Part shown: piece after piece, positions 1 through 9,191 of the stretch
How the letters are laid out: every line of letters starts with the position of its first letter
How positions within the stretch are numbered: the stretch's first letter is position 1
NCBI RefSeq assembly: GCF_002162375.1
Contig: NZ_CP021425.1
Location: forward strand, 372,001-436,000
DNA from: Oleiphilus messinensis
GTDB taxonomy: Bacteria; Pseudomonadota; Gammaproteobacteria; Pseudomonadales; Oleiphilaceae
DNA length: 64,000 bases
Direction: 5' to 3'
The notes under the pieces: generated by a model
What the model was told of the DNA's origin: nothing
Seen by the model: the letters and a program-made list of their open reading frames with translations, nothing else
The model's database searches: none
Translations under genes and position numbers: made by a program

Positions 1-281
1 ACGGTATGAATGATGGCACCCATTCCGGAAACCGCGTAGTAAAGCTCATAGTGACGATGGGTATTCCAAGCCAGTGAGGCAACCCTGTCTTGCTTCCGGG
101 TGCCCAGTTTGGCAAGTACATTTGCCAGTTGTCGGCTGCGTTTTGCGGCTTCGCCATAGGTGTACCGGAATATTCCTCCTTCAGGACACCGGCTGATAAT
201 ACGGCTATCAGCGTGAAATTTTTCCGCGTGTTGGAGTATTGACGATATTGATAACGGGCTGTTCATCATAAGGCCATTCAT
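1..281 (-). CDS. Fatty-acyl-CoA ligase (AMP-binding family), N-terminal part, cut by the window edge
   Basis: The reverse strand opens with ATG at 281 and stays open to base 1, giving about 93 residues starting MNGLMMNSPLSIS. The stretch contains a RYTYGEAAKRSRQLA segment followed by KQDRVASLAWNTHRHYELYY, which is the typical N-terminal lobe of medium/long-chain fatty-acyl-CoA synthetases of the AlkK type. These enzymes activate a fatty acid with ATP to an acyl-AMP and then an acyl-CoA. The AMP-binding core and catalytic lysine lie outside the window. Other starts at 269 and 266 are possible. Family assignment is by recognition of the N-terminus only, so chain-length preference cannot be given. 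Confidence 0.75.
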   Translation of the reverse strand, partial: MNGLMMNSPLSISSILQHAEKFHADSRIISRCPEGGIFRYTYGEAAKRSRQLANVLAKLGTRKQDRVASLAWNTHRHYELYYAVSGMGAIIHT

Positions 282-441
282 GGACGCTTCCTTATTTGCT
301 GTTATTTTTTTAAATTCTTTGTTCGGGATCTGGGGGTGTATTAATCCGGGCCGAGGACAGTTTCGTGTTGAGCTTTTCTACAAGCCACTACAATTTAGTG
401 TTTTTTTTCTGGGTGGGTCAAGGGAAGGGCAAAAATATGGG

Positions 442-473
442 AAAAAAAACCCCGAATTCACATCGGGGTTTTT
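442..473 (-). terminator. Intrinsic terminator downstream of pckA, probably bidirectional
   Basis: A stem of six to seven pairs (ccccga at 450-455 with tcgggg at 463-468) is flanked by an A run on the left and a T run on the right. Read on the minus strand the hairpin is followed by a U tract, and it lies 45 bases past the pckA stop. The symmetry means it could also stop transcription coming from the left. Confidence 0.75.
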
Positions 474-517
474 GTCGGCAGTATTCTTAGCTGCTTTTGA
501 GCATGCTGATGCGCAGA

Positions 518-2098
518 TTAAAGTTTAGGGCCTGCATCTACAATTGCATCGGAGACATCAAACTTTTTGAAGTTTTCGACGAATTGCGAGATCAGATCTT
601 TTGCTTTTGCATCATATTCTGCGCCATCAGCCCAAGTGCTTCTTGGGTTCAGCAATTTGCTGTCCACGCCAGGCACTTCTACAGGTACTTCGAGGTTCAG
701 ATCAGACAAATGTTCAGTTTGGACATCAACCAGTTCACCATGTTGGATAGCTCGGATGATCGCGCGGGTGGTTGGAATGCTGAAGCGTTCACCCACACCG
801 TGAGGGCCACCGGTCCATCCGGTATTGACCAGGTAAACTTTGCTGCCGAATTCTTCCATACGCTTCATTAACAGCTCGGCGTAGACACCTGCTGGACGCG
901 GGAAGAATGGCGCACCGAAACATGTCGAGAACGTGGACTTCAGTTTGGAAGAGGAGCCCATTTCTGTTGAGCCCACTAATGCGGTGTATCCACTCAGGAA
1001 GTGATACGCGGCAGCTTCTTTGGACAGAATGGAAACAGGTGGCAGAACGCCTGTCATGTCACAGGTCAGAAAAACAATAGCAGATGGCTCACCAGCCTGA
1101 TTTTCCAGAACGCGCTTTTCAACATGCTCCAGTGGATAGGCGCAGCGTGTATTTTCGGTGAGCGATACATCGTTATAATCAGGGGTGCGTGATTGTTCGT
1201 CAATGACCACGTTCTCAACGATGGCACCGAAACGAATTGCATCCCAGATAACAGGCTCGTTCTTGCGGCTCAGGTCGATACATTTTGCGTAGCAACCACC
1301 TTCGAGGTTAAATACTGTGCCCTTACCCCAGCCATGCTCATCATCACCGATCAGGAAGCGATCTTCATCGGCGGATAATGTTGTCTTGCCGGTTCCGGAT
1401 AAACCGAAGAACAGGCAGGTTTCGCCGTCTTCACCCACGTTGGCGGAGCAGTGCATAGGCAAAACGTCTTTTTCCGGCAGCAGGAAGTTCTGTACCGAAA
1501 ACATGGCTTTTTTCATTTCTCCGGCATAGCTCATACCGGCGAGCAGAACTTTACGTTTGGCGAAGTTGATAATTACGGTGCCGTCACTGTTGGTTCCATC
1601 ACGTTCCGGATCGCATTCGAAATTGGCACAGTTCAGAATTTGCCATTCCTGTTTATCAGCAGGGTTATAGCTTTCCGGTACAATGAAGAGGTTACGCCCG
1701 AACAGATTTTGCCACGCCGTTTCGGTGGTCATTTTGACTGCCAGATAATGTTCAGCATCTGCACCGACGTGCACATGGGATACGAAGTGTTCTTTATCTG
1801 CAAGGTAGCTCTCAACCCGTTCCCATAACGCATCAAACTTGTCTGCGTTAAATGGCTTGTTGATGGGGCCCCAATGGATCAGATCAGCGGTGCTGGGCTC
1901 CTCAACAATAAAGCGATCCATGGGAGATCGGCCCGTTCTGGCACCTGTGGTGACCACCAGTGAACCGTTTGCTGCCAACCGGCCTTCGTTTCGTTTTAGC
2001 GCTTCTTCGACCAGTTGCGCCGATCCCAGATCTATATAAGTGTTGCTCACTTCGACCTCGCCCTTTGTGTGATAGTGAAAAGAATGCTTTCCTTTCAA
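518..2098 (-). CDS. pckA: Phosphoenolpyruvate carboxykinase (ATP)
   Basis: This 526-residue protein converts oxaloacetate and ATP to phosphoenolpyruvate, CO2 and ADP, the first committed step of gluconeogenesis in the cytoplasm. The P-loop GLSGTGKT lies at 232-239, followed by the kinase-2 motif DDEHGW at 252-257; the metal-binding Lys196 region (AGEMKK) and His216 (MHCSANVG) are in place, and the oxaloacetate-binding TGARTGRSP segment is near residue 51. Length matches the ATP-dependent family (about 510-540 residues) and differs from the GTP enzyme. The gene stands alone between its terminator and a 189-base spacer separating it from hslO; the pckA/hslO/hslR neighbourhood is shared with E. 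coli and Pseudomonas. Confidence 0.97.
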   Translation of the reverse strand: MKGKHSFHYHTKGEVEVSNTYIDLGSAQLVEEALKRNEGRLAANGSLVVTTGARTGRSPMDRFIVEEPSTADLIHWGPINKPFNADKFDALWERVESYLADKEHFVSHVHVGADAEHYLAVKMTTETAWQNLFGRNLFIVPESYNPADKQEWQILNCANFECDPERDGTNSDGTVIINFAKRKVLLAGMSYAGEMKKAMFSVQNFLLPEKDVLPMHCSANVGEDGETCLFFGLSGTGKTTLSADEDRFLIGDDEHGWGKGTVFNLEGGCYAKCIDLSRKNEPVIWDAIRFGAIVENVVIDEQSRTPDYNDVSLTENTRCAYPLEHVEKRVLENQAGEPSAIVFLTCDMTGVLPPVSILSKEAAAYHFLSGYTALVGSTEMGSSSKLKSTFSTCFGAPFFPRPAGVYAELLMKRMEEFGSKVYLVNTGWTGGPHGVGERFSIPTTRAIIRAIQHGELVDVQTEHLSDLNLEVPVEVPGVDSKLLNPRSTWADGAEYDAKAKDLISQFVENFKKFDVSDAIVDAGPKL

Positions 2099-2287
2099 TG
2101 ATTTGCTTTGAAAAATCGATTTAATGTCAGCCCATTAAATGTGCTGTTTTGTACGTTTTTCGATCATTCATTAAAGAATTTGGGGCGCCATTATGCCAAA
2201 AACGCCAGCAAAAAACGACCTTTACCCCAAGTTTGGATTATTTATTCACCAGCAAAGTTCTATATTGTTGAAATATAACAATAATTA

Positions 2288-3151
2288 TTAATGCAGTGGA
2301 GGTGTGTGGAAGATTGTATCCAGCTCTTCTTTTTTGAAAGTGTAGGTTTCGGCACAGAATTGGCAGTCAATTGTGATTGTCCCCTGTTCTGCAACCAGAG
2401 TGTAGGCATCATCTGATCCGAGGGCTTCTATTGCCGCAGTGCATCGTGCTTTGGAGCAGCTGCATTCAAACGAAACGGCTTCTCCTGGAAATAATCGAAC
2501 ATCCTCTTCATGAAAAAGCCGGTGTAAAATCTGTTCTGCCGGAAGGCTTCTGAGTTCTTCAAAGGTAATTGATCTGGCCAGGGTTTCCAGGCGATTCCAG
2601 GTTTCGTCATCTTCACGGTATCCTGGTAATTTTTGCAGGAGCATGCCTGCTGCACCCGTCTCGTCACAGAAGAGCAGAATAGTGGTTTCCAGTTGCTCTG
2701 ACTGGGTGAAGTAGTCTTCCAGGCAGCTACTCAGGTCAGGTTTTTCCATCGGAATGATACCTTGATAGCGCTGTCCTTTTTCAGGGTCAATCGTGATGAC
2801 CAACTGGCCCTGACCAAGTTGCTCCTGAATGCTGGATACGGTTTCGGGTATATTCTGGTATTGGGCAATGGCTCTTACTTTCCGGTAATGAGTACATTCT
2901 GCCATCAATAATGTAACGGGCCCGTTACCCCGTGCCTGCAGTGACAATATACCATCAAATTTTAGTGTACCGCTGAGTAGAACCGAGGCGGCCAACGCTT
3001 CGCCCAGCAACGTTTGCACTGCTTCCGGGTAATCACTTTGGGCAAAGGCGTCGATAAAGCTTTGTTCCAAGCGGACAAGCTCACCCCTGATTTCGTGTTC
3101 TTCAAAAATAAAGCGGTGGAATAAGTCGTGTTCGTTCATAGGGTAACTCAT
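2288..3151 (-). CDS. hslO: Redox-regulated chaperone Hsp33
   Basis: This 287-residue protein is a holdase chaperone switched on by oxidation. The C-terminal zinc switch is complete: Cys230 and Cys232 (CSC) and Cys263 and Cys266 (CQFC), the CxC-x30-CxxC arrangement of the family; in the reduced form the four cysteines bind Zn, and oxidation to disulfides unfolds the linker and activates the chaperone. The N-terminal part (residues 8-180) matches the Hsp33 core fold. It is the last gene of the yrfG-hslR-hslO operon, but a palindromic element separates it from hslR by 344 bases, so it may have gained or lost its own promoter. An upstream ATG-type alternative is not evident. Confidence 0.96.
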   Translation of the reverse strand: MSYPMNEHDLFHRFIFEEHEIRGELVRLEQSFIDAFAQSDYPEAVQTLLGEALAASVLLSGTLKFDGILSLQARGNGPVTLLMAECTHYRKVRAIAQYQNIPETVSSIQEQLGQGQLVITIDPEKGQRYQGIIPMEKPDLSSCLEDYFTQSEQLETTILLFCDETGAAGMLLQKLPGYREDDETWNRLETLARSITFEELRSLPAEQILHRLFHEEDVRLFPGEAVSFECSCSKARCTAAIEALGSDDAYTLVAEQGTITIDCQFCAETYTFKKEELDTIFHTPPLH

Positions 3152-3199
3152 GAAAAGGGATAACTTGTGGTGCCTCAGAAGTATTGTTCAGGCTTTGCT

Positions 3200-3466
3200 A
3201 GGGTCTGTTGACGTTTCATATTTAACCTCTGCCAGCGCTATTTTTTTGTCCAGTCAGGCGCTGCGAGTGTCGTGTAGTTATTCTACATCAGCGAGCAGCA
3301 ACGCATCGGGGCGAAAAAATAGCGCTGGCCCGAAGGGTTGAGCCTGAAAATCGCTCACTCCGCGTCACTCGTCGCTCATTTGGAATAACCAAACCACACT
3401 CCTCATTTCTTGATTGAGCAATTTTCAGGCTCAACAGAGGTTAAATATGAAACGTCAACAGACCCT
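3200..3466. repeat. MITE-like palindromic element with 32-bp terminal inverted repeats and two internal hairpin arms
   Basis: The ends 3200-3231 and 3435-3466 are perfect 32-bp inverted repeats beginning AGGGTCTGTTGACGTTTC. TA dinucleotides at 3199-3200 and 3466-3467 fit a TA target-site duplication, although TA is itself palindromic. Inside are two further perfect 15-bp inverted repeats: 3232-3246 with 3314-3328, and 3337-3351 with 3421-3435. The outer stem would therefore close a three-way junction carrying two hairpin arms. Each arm has a short apical hairpin (tgtag-ttatt-ctaca and tttgg-aataa-ccaaa), and the loops are complementary to each other. It codes for nothing. It sits in the 344-base gap between hslR and hslO and fills most of it. 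Confidence 0.85.
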
Positions 3467-3495
3467 ATTATTTTAGCAGCAGCGACTACGCTAAA

Positions 3496-3930
3496 TCACG
3501 AGTTATCTGTTTCTTTAAACTTTTGCAGGTCTCGCCGTTGTTTTTTGGTTGGGCGGCGAGCCGGCGGCAGGTGGGCCATCTGTAATTGTTTGCGTTGCCA
3601 GGAGGATTCTTCCCGTTTCTTTTCACTCTCCATGGTTTCCCGGTAGAGCAGTTGAGCCTCGGGTGCGCTTTTCCGGCGATCACTGAGATCCAGAACAATG
3701 ACTTCTTTATCGGCCCAGCCCTGGCGTATTTCCAAGCGAGCGCCAATATCGACGGACTTTCCGGGCTTACAGCGAGTACCATTGTATTTAACTTTTCCAC
3801 CTTCGATCGCTTCCTTGGCGAGTGTCCGGGTTTTAAAAAAGCGTGCGGCCCAAAGCCACTTATCAAGTCTGACTTTGTTTTCTTCTTTATCTGTTGATGT
3901 TGATGCGCTCGATGTATGGCTCATAGGCAA
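3496..3930 (-). CDS. hslR: Ribosome-associated heat shock protein Hsp15 (S4 domain)
   Basis: This 144-residue protein carries an S4 RNA-binding domain starting RLDKWLWAARFFKTRTLA at residues 21-38 and continuing through GGKVKYNGTRCKPG, the Hsp15 signature. Hsp15 binds free 50S subunits that still carry a nascent chain and helps recycle stalled subunits. A basic, lysine/arginine-rich tail (RRPTKKQRRDLQKFK) follows the domain, as in the family. The start is one base after the yrfG stop, so the two are translationally linked. A second in-frame Met lies two codons in. The serine/threonine-rich first 15 residues are outside the conserved domain. Confidence 0.95.
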   Translation of the reverse strand: MPMSHTSSASTSTDKEENKVRLDKWLWAARFFKTRTLAKEAIEGGKVKYNGTRCKPGKSVDIGARLEIRQGWADKEVIVLDLSDRRKSAPEAQLLYRETMESEKKREESSWQRKQLQMAHLPPARRPTKKQRRDLQKFKETDNS

Positions 3931-3931
3931 A

Positions 3932-4615
3932 TCAAAATCCGTTGGGTTTACGAGTGGGCTTAACGCTGGAAAAGCTGTTCACGGCTTCATATTCAGAAAT
4001 AGCGCGTTCCGGTTTTTGGCTATCCGGTTGCACAATGCTGAGGAGATTTTTGATACCGTATTCCCTTGCCGAGGCTAAGACTGCCAGGCTGTCATCGATA
4101 AGCAGTGTAGAGTCGGGATCAAAAGGCTCTTCTTCCTGCAGGCGGTGCCAGAACGCCTGGGCTTCTTTCGGGTAACCATAGTCATGTGATGAGATCAGGG
4201 CATCGAAATAGCGATCGAGCTGGGTAATGCGAAGTTTCAAGTTGAGGCTTTTACGGTGCGCGTTGGTAACCAGTACAACGCGGTGGTGTGTTTCCTGCAG
4301 TGTTTGCAGAAAATGTTCGACGTAGGGGCGAAAAGCAATCAGGTGTTGCACTTCTTCTTTTAACTGGCCAATATCAAGACCCAGCGTCTCACTCCAATAG
4401 TCAACGCAATACCAGTTAAGCGAGCCCTCCTGGTCGGTAATGAGTTGATTAATGGTCGTGTGGGCTTCGGGCAGGGATAATTTTTGCGCCTGTGCATAGC
4501 GAAGCGGTAAATGTGTCAGCCAGAAGTAGTTATCAAAATGAAGATCCAGAAGTGTACCGTCCATGTCGAGCAGAACGGTGTTAATCGAATGCCAATCGAG
4601 GTTGGGTTCAGTCAT
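3932..4615 (-). CDS. yrfG: HAD-family GMP/IMP nucleotidase YrfG
   Basis: The 227-residue product has the HAD motif I DMDGTLLDL at residues 17-25, a motif II VTNAH threonine region, and a C-terminal LLIDDSLAVL motif IV, with LxxRY(A) insertion typical of YrfG (LTHLPLRYAQ). YrfG dephosphorylates purine nucleoside monophosphates (GMP, IMP). The ATG at 4615 is preferred because it places the HAD motif near the N-terminus; a longer reading from 4708 adds 31 basic residues not expected in the family. It heads the yrfG-hslR-hslO operon; nudE, which precedes it in E. coli, is not here and cysQ is divergent instead. Confidence 0.9.
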   Translation of the reverse strand: MTEPNLDWHSINTVLLDMDGTLLDLHFDNYFWLTHLPLRYAQAQKLSLPEAHTTINQLITDQEGSLNWYCVDYWSETLGLDIGQLKEEVQHLIAFRPYVEHFLQTLQETHHRVVLVTNAHRKSLNLKLRITQLDRYFDALISSHDYGYPKEAQAFWHRLQEEEPFDPDSTLLIDDSLAVLASAREYGIKNLLSIVQPDSQKPERAISEYEAVNSFSSVKPTRKPNGF

Positions 4616-4838
4616 GTAGGATTTACAGGCCCCTTGGTTTGTTGCAAATCGTTTTTGTCGCAAGCTGTTCTGTTTTGAAATCGCACTAAGCCTGGAACAA
4701 ATGTTCACGCTTGCTGTAGATAAAATGTTTTACTGACCGTTACCACTAGAATATGTAAATTTGGGCGAATGAGTCAACCAAGACGCCTCATCCGCTGTGA
4801 CTTTTTCAACACTTTGAACTCAATCCAGGGAAACAAAT

Positions 4839-5654
4839 ATGGTAAGTGATCGACTAAAAGAGATTCTTGATATTGCCCAAGCGGCGGGTGCTGCGGTAAT
4901 GGAAGTTTATCAAGGCGAGGAGGATTGGGAGATCCAGCAAAAGGATGACGATAGCCCGGTGACAAAGGCAGATCATGCCGCCCACCAAGTTATTATGGCG
5001 GGATTGTCTCGTATTACACCGGACACCCCTGTAATATCCGAAGAAGGCGGAATCGTAGAATATTCAGAGCGGCGAGGTTGGACGGAATACTGGCTGGTCG
5101 ATCCGTTGGATGGCACTAAAGAGTTTATCAACCGGAATGGTGAATTCACAATCAATATCGCCTTGATTCGCAATTATGAACCGGTTCTGGGTGTAGTTTT
5201 CGCACCTGCCCTGTCGGTTTCATATCTGGCAGAGCGGGGGGAAGGTGCCTGGAAGATTGATGCGCAAGGGCAGCAGACGGCGCTCCGGGTGCGTCCGCTT
5301 TCAACCCGGAAAGTTGATATCGTGGCCAGTCGAAGACACGGTGGCGAACAGCTGGACAAGTTGTTATCGCGATTGCAGGGGAGCATTGAAGAAGTCCACT
5401 ATGTCAATATGGGCAGCTCACTGAAACTTTGTGTTTTGGCGGAGGGGCAGGCAGACTGGTATCCCCGATTGGCGCCTACGAGCGAATGGGACACGGCCGC
5501 AGCCCATGCGGTGCTTCAGGAGGCTGGAGGGAAAGTTGTTGACGATGGCTTTAGGCCGCTGCGGTACAACTGCAAGGAAAGCTTGCTGAATCCACATTTC
5601 CATTGTTTCGCCGATGCGGATTATCCGTGGCAGGATCTATTGGAAAATATTTGA
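4839..5654 (+). CDS. cysQ: 3'(2'),5'-bisphosphate nucleotidase CysQ
   Basis: This 271-residue inositol-monophosphatase-fold enzyme hydrolyses 3'-phosphoadenosine 5'-phosphate (PAP) to AMP, recycling the by-product of sulfate assimilation. Metal-binding residues are visible: Glu68-Glu69 (SEEGG), the DPLDGTKEF motif at 88-96 and W217-D218-TAAAHAVLQEAGG at the second metal site. An ATG with a purine-rich leader (ccagggaaacaa) supports the start. It is divergent from yrfG with a 223-base spacer that must hold both promoters. Length is slightly above the E. coli enzyme (246). Confidence 0.94.
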   Translation: MVSDRLKEILDIAQAAGAAVMEVYQGEEDWEIQQKDDDSPVTKADHAAHQVIMAGLSRITPDTPVISEEGGIVEYSERRGWTEYWLVDPLDGTKEFINRNGEFTINIALIRNYEPVLGVVFAPALSVSYLAERGEGAWKIDAQGQQTALRVRPLSTRKVDIVASRRHGGEQLDKLLSRLQGSIEEVHYVNMGSSLKLCVLAEGQADWYPRLAPTSEWDTAAAHAVLQEAGGKVVDDGFRPLRYNCKESLLNPHFHCFADADYPWQDLLENI

Positions 5655-5744
5655 GACCGGCGAGTGTTTGCACGCCAATATAATCGTCCCCTCAAATGAG
5701 GGGGCGAAGCACATTGGGTTTAAGCACATTGGCTTTATCTGTGC

Positions 5745-6077
5745 TTAATTTTCTTGTTCAACCACGTCGCTGGACTTGCGGCCCGGAATGGTGCAGCCAA
5801 GACAGCGTATAAATGTTGCTTCTGCGGGTTTCAGTACCAGAATCTCGCCACTTTCTTTGAGGTTTCCCCCCAAAGCCGAAAACGGAGAGGCCACCAAAAA
5901 CACTGCGCTGCCGGCTAATGTTGTAGCAAACAGCAAGGGGCGGGCTACCAGTATATCGCCAGTCATTGCCAAAGCACTGGGGGTTTCATTCACGGGATTG
6001 GCATAACCGATAGTTGGCAGGCTCAGCAGAGAAGCCGCCATCAGTGCATAAAATCGTCGGGAAATTGGGTTTGCCAT
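5745..6077 (-). CDS. Small exported protein with two hydrophobic stretches, function unknown
   Basis: The 110-residue product begins with a signal peptide-like sequence (basic MANPISRRFY, hydrophobic ALMAASLLSLPTI, AxA-type cut near GYANP) and has a second hydrophobic segment about residues 47-68 (LLFATTLAGSAVFLVASPFSA). A CLGCTIPG pair of cysteines near residue 94 may form a disulfide. Similar short exported proteins occur beside mutM/cysQ-type genes in marine gammaproteobacteria, but I know of no function. It is convergent with cysQ. A start with AGGAG upstream (cctgcatggcaaac read in reverse gives caggagagcctgc before ATG) supports translation. Confidence 0.7.
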   Translation of the reverse strand: MANPISRRFYALMAASLLSLPTIGYANPVNETPSALAMTGDILVARPLLFATTLAGSAVFLVASPFSALGGNLKESGEILVLKPAEATFIRCLGCTIPGRKSSDVVEQEN

Positions 6078-6221
6078 GCAGGCTCTCCTGAATCAAAAAA
6101 ACCACTATCACTATAACTATAACAGCTATCTATTTTCTGTCTAAAAATTACCTGTTTTTCTTTTGGTTGCACGTGATCTTGTGAAGTAGTTCCTTAACTA
6201 TTATTTGCCCTTTACTTCGCT

Positions 6222-7034
6222 TCAGCGCTGACATCGCTTGCAATAGACGGTGCTGCGGTTTCCGAGGCGCACTTCAGTCAATTCGGTTTCGCAGGTTACA
6301 CAAGGCAGCCCTTTTCGCCCGTAGGCAAGTAACTCTTGTTTGAAGTAACCCGGTTTACCATCGCTACCGACAAAGTCCTTCAGTGTCGTGCCGCCTTGAT
6401 CGATCGCCTTTTCAAGGATTGATTTGGCGTTTTGGCTCAGTTTTTGATAGCGTTCACGGGATATTTGGCCTGCTGCGCGAGTGGGCTTGATGCCGGACAG
6501 GAATAAGGCTTCAGTCGCATAGATGTTACCAATGCCGGTGACTACAGCTTGATCCATGATGAACTGCTTGACCGTTGCGGTTTTACCTCGTGATCGTGCA
6601 TAGAGATAATCACCATTGAATGCCTCTGCCAGAGGTTCCGGGCCGAGTTTGCTCAGGAGAGGGCTGTCTTCCGGGGTATCCCCAAGCCACAAAACTGCAC
6701 CGAAACGGCGGGGGTCGCGAAAACGCAAAACAGTGTTGGCAAAATGGATATCAACATGATCATGTTTTTCGGGGAGTTGATTCGGGTCTACAATGCGCAA
6801 ACTGCCAGACATTCCGAGATGGATAAGCAACCAGCCCGGATCAAACTGCAGTAAGAGGTATTTGGCGCGACGGTGGATATTTAGTAGTCGGGCTTGATTT
6901 AACCTCTCGGCAAGGTCATCCGGGATAGGCCAGCGAAGCTTGGGCTGGCGAATACACACGTCGGTTACACTTTTCGACAAAATGTGGGGGGCAATGCCCC
7001 GTTTCGTGGTTTCTACTTCGGGTAATTCTGGCAA
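6222..7034 (-). CDS. mutM: Formamidopyrimidine-DNA glycosylase (8-oxoguanine repair)
   Basis: This 270-residue enzyme removes 8-oxoguanine and formamidopyrimidines and nicks the abasic site. The catalytic N-terminus is PELPEVETT after Met removal (Pro2 nucleophile, Glu3), the KxxK-type lysine lies in HRRAKYLLLQF, the helix-two-turn-helix NIYATEALFLSGIKP is present, and the C-terminal zinc finger is CVTC-x16-CKRC ending with QR. All expected residues are intact and length is standard. It is divergent from the hydantoinase gene, whose earliest possible start lies only 23 bases away. Confidence 0.97.
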   Translation of the reverse strand: MPELPEVETTKRGIAPHILSKSVTDVCIRQPKLRWPIPDDLAERLNQARLLNIHRRAKYLLLQFDPGWLLIHLGMSGSLRIVDPNQLPEKHDHVDIHFANTVLRFRDPRRFGAVLWLGDTPEDSPLLSKLGPEPLAEAFNGDYLYARSRGKTATVKQFIMDQAVVTGIGNIYATEALFLSGIKPTRAAGQISRERYQKLSQNAKSILEKAIDQGGTTLKDFVGSDGKPGYFKQELLAYGRKGLPCVTCETELTEVRLGNRSTVYCKRCQR

Positions 7035-7089
7035 TTGAAAGTCCTTAACCTAGTATTTGAAAGCTCTCAATCAAACTGAGATTACCATT

Positions 7090-9087
7090 ATGATGCAATC
7101 GCAATCAGACTGTAACCGGAAAACTAAAATACTTGGTGTTGATACCGGGGGGACGTTTACTGATTTTGTTTTATTTACTGGCGATGGGGTTGTTTTGCAT
7201 AAGGTGCTATCCACGCCCAGGAATCCGGCGCAAGCGATTGTGCAGGGGATCAGTGAGCTGGGCCTGGATTCGGCGATAAAGGCCGGTCAGGTGCTGGTTG
7301 TGCACGGTACCACGGTAGCGACCAATGCAGCGTTGGAAAAAAAAGGGTGTCGTACGGTCTACATTGCCAATAAAGGGCTCGCCGATGTATTGGCGATTGG
7401 ACGCCAAACTCGGGCAGAGCTGTACAACTTGACGCCGGTAAAAGAACCGCCCGTTATTGAGCCTGAAAATTGTTTGGAAGTTGATTGTCGAGTCTCGGCC
7501 AAGGGGGAACGATTGGTCGCATTGGATGAGGTTAAGATCGCGGCGCTGGTTGAGCAGATAGATGCCCTAAAACCCGACGCGGTAGCAATTAACTTGTTGT
7601 TTTCCTTTCTTGATGAGCAGGATGAAAAAGCCTTGGAAGCGGCGTTGACGGATCGTTACTTTGTCAGTCGGTCGTCTTTTGTCTTGCCTCAGTACGGGGA
7701 GTATGAGCGGGGTATGGCGACGTGGTTGAACGCCTGGCTGGGGCCGAAGGTTGAACAATATCTGGGGTTTCTGGCGCAGGCATTGCAGCCCGCAAGAATC
7801 TCGATTATGCAGTCATCAGGGGGAACCATTGCGCTGGAGCAGGCGAGCCAGCGCGCCGTGAATTTACTTTTATCCGGACCTGCAGGTGGTTTGTCCGCCG
7901 TTGCTTATTTATCCGGAAAACTCGCCGAACCCCGAATGATGACATTTGATATGGGTGGGACTTCCACTGATGTCGCTCTGGTCGATGAGGGCATCCGTAT
8001 TACCCATGAAGGGCATTTAGGGCCGTATCCGGTAGCGGTTCCCATGGTTGACATGCACACCATCGGTGCCGGAGGGGGGTCATTGGCCTGGATTGATGCC
8101 GGTGGCATGTTGCAGGTGGGGCCCGAGTCTGCAGGTGCTGATCCTGGCCCGGCATGCTACGGAAAAGGCGGTACTCAGGCAACGGTTACGGACGCCAATG
8201 TCGTTTTAGGCCGGTTGCGACCTGAAAACTTCCTGGGTGGCAGCATGTCCCTGGATGAAGAGGCTTCCAGATTGGCTGTTCAAGCCATTTCCGAGCGTTT
8301 GGGGGTGAGTGTTCTGGAGGCGGCAGAGGGCATTGTCCGGCTGGCGAATGAGCACATGGTGAAAGCACTGCGCAGTATTTCGGTCCAGCGTGGATATAAC
8401 CCGAAGGATTTTGTGCTGTGTAGTTTTGGCGGTGCAGGCGGATTGCATGTGTGTGCGCTGGCGGATGCATTGTCGATGACTCGGGCGATTGTGCCGCTTA
8501 ACAGTGGGGTACTTTCTGCGTTTGGTATGGTGGTCGCGCCCAAAGAGCGTCGTTTGACACGTACGGTTAATATGATTATTGGTCGGGACTCTTTAGCAGA
8601 ACTGGCACATACGTTCAGTGAATTGCAAGATATCGCAGAGCAGGAGTTATTTCATGAAGGTGTTGCACAGTCAGAGTTAACGGTGACTTGCAGTGTCGCC
8701 CTGCGTTATCAGGGGCAGACGTTTACACTGGAATTACCGGCGGATGAGCGCCAGTACGGAGAAATGGAGCCGGCTTTTCATGAAGCCCATAAATTGCGCT
8801 ACGGTTATCAAATGAATCGTCCGGTTGAGATTGTTAATGTTTCCGTTCGGGTTTTTGCCTCGGTGATGACAGAGAGCTTGTCGTTGACACCTCAACCTGC
8901 GGCACTTCGCGCGTCGGGAGGGAGTCAAGCGGGCCATACGGAATCAATAAAACGAGAGCATATGAATATCGGGCAGATTTATTCGGGGCCGCTCCTCATC
9001 ATCGATTCACACGCCACGCTCTATGTGGACCCCAAATGGCAGGCCCGGTGCGATGAAATGGGGAATGTACTGCTGGAGCATCCGTAA
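7090..9087 (+). CDS. Hydantoinase/oxoprolinase family protein, HyuA type
   Basis: The 665-residue product has the ASKHA-type ATP-binding fold of the HyuA / N-methylhydantoinase A family: DTGGTFTDFV at residues 18-27, HGTTVATNA, a second TFDMGGTSTDVALV phosphate loop near 300 and ADPGPACYG further on. The family opens cyclic imides (5-oxoproline, hydantoins) with ATP hydrolysis and usually works with a HyuB subunit. No hyuB lies next to it. I chose ATG 7090 (or 7093) over TTG 7057 because the family begins about 15-20 residues before DTGGT. Its substrate cannot be given from the sequence. Confidence 0.85.
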   Translation: MMQSQSDCNRKTKILGVDTGGTFTDFVLFTGDGVVLHKVLSTPRNPAQAIVQGISELGLDSAIKAGQVLVVHGTTVATNAALEKKGCRTVYIANKGLADVLAIGRQTRAELYNLTPVKEPPVIEPENCLEVDCRVSAKGERLVALDEVKIAALVEQIDALKPDAVAINLLFSFLDEQDEKALEAALTDRYFVSRSSFVLPQYGEYERGMATWLNAWLGPKVEQYLGFLAQALQPARISIMQSSGGTIALEQASQRAVNLLLSGPAGGLSAVAYLSGKLAEPRMMTFDMGGTSTDVALVDEGIRITHEGHLGPYPVAVPMVDMHTIGAGGGSLAWIDAGGMLQVGPESAGADPGPACYGKGGTQATVTDANVVLGRLRPENFLGGSMSLDEEASRLAVQAISERLGVSVLEAAEGIVRLANEHMVKALRSISVQRGYNPKDFVLCSFGGAGGLHVCALADALSMTRAIVPLNSGVLSAFGMVVAPKERRLTRTVNMIIGRDSLAELAHTFSELQDIAEQELFHEGVAQSELTVTCSVALRYQGQTFTLELPADERQYGEMEPAFHEAHKLRYGYQMNRPVEIVNVSVRVFASVMTESLSLTPQPAALRASGGSQAGHTESIKREHMNIGQIYSGPLLIIDSHATLYVDPKWQARCDEMGNVLLEHP

Positions 9088-9191
9088 AAGCTGAGAATTC
9101 GTTATATTTTGACTGGATTTTTTGATAGTGCAGGTCTAAAACTTAGGTCAACCGTTTTTGGATCGATTCGCTTGTGGGAGCAAGGTGGACA

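Noticed and set aside
5688-5703. CCCCTC-AAAT-GAGGGG hairpin after cysQ as a terminator
   Set aside because: The stem is good but no T run follows on either strand, so it was not listed as a terminator.
7057-7089. TTG start of the hydantoinase gene at 7057
   Set aside because: It adds 11 residues not seen in the family and lies close to the mutM start; ATG 7090 or 7093 is more likely.
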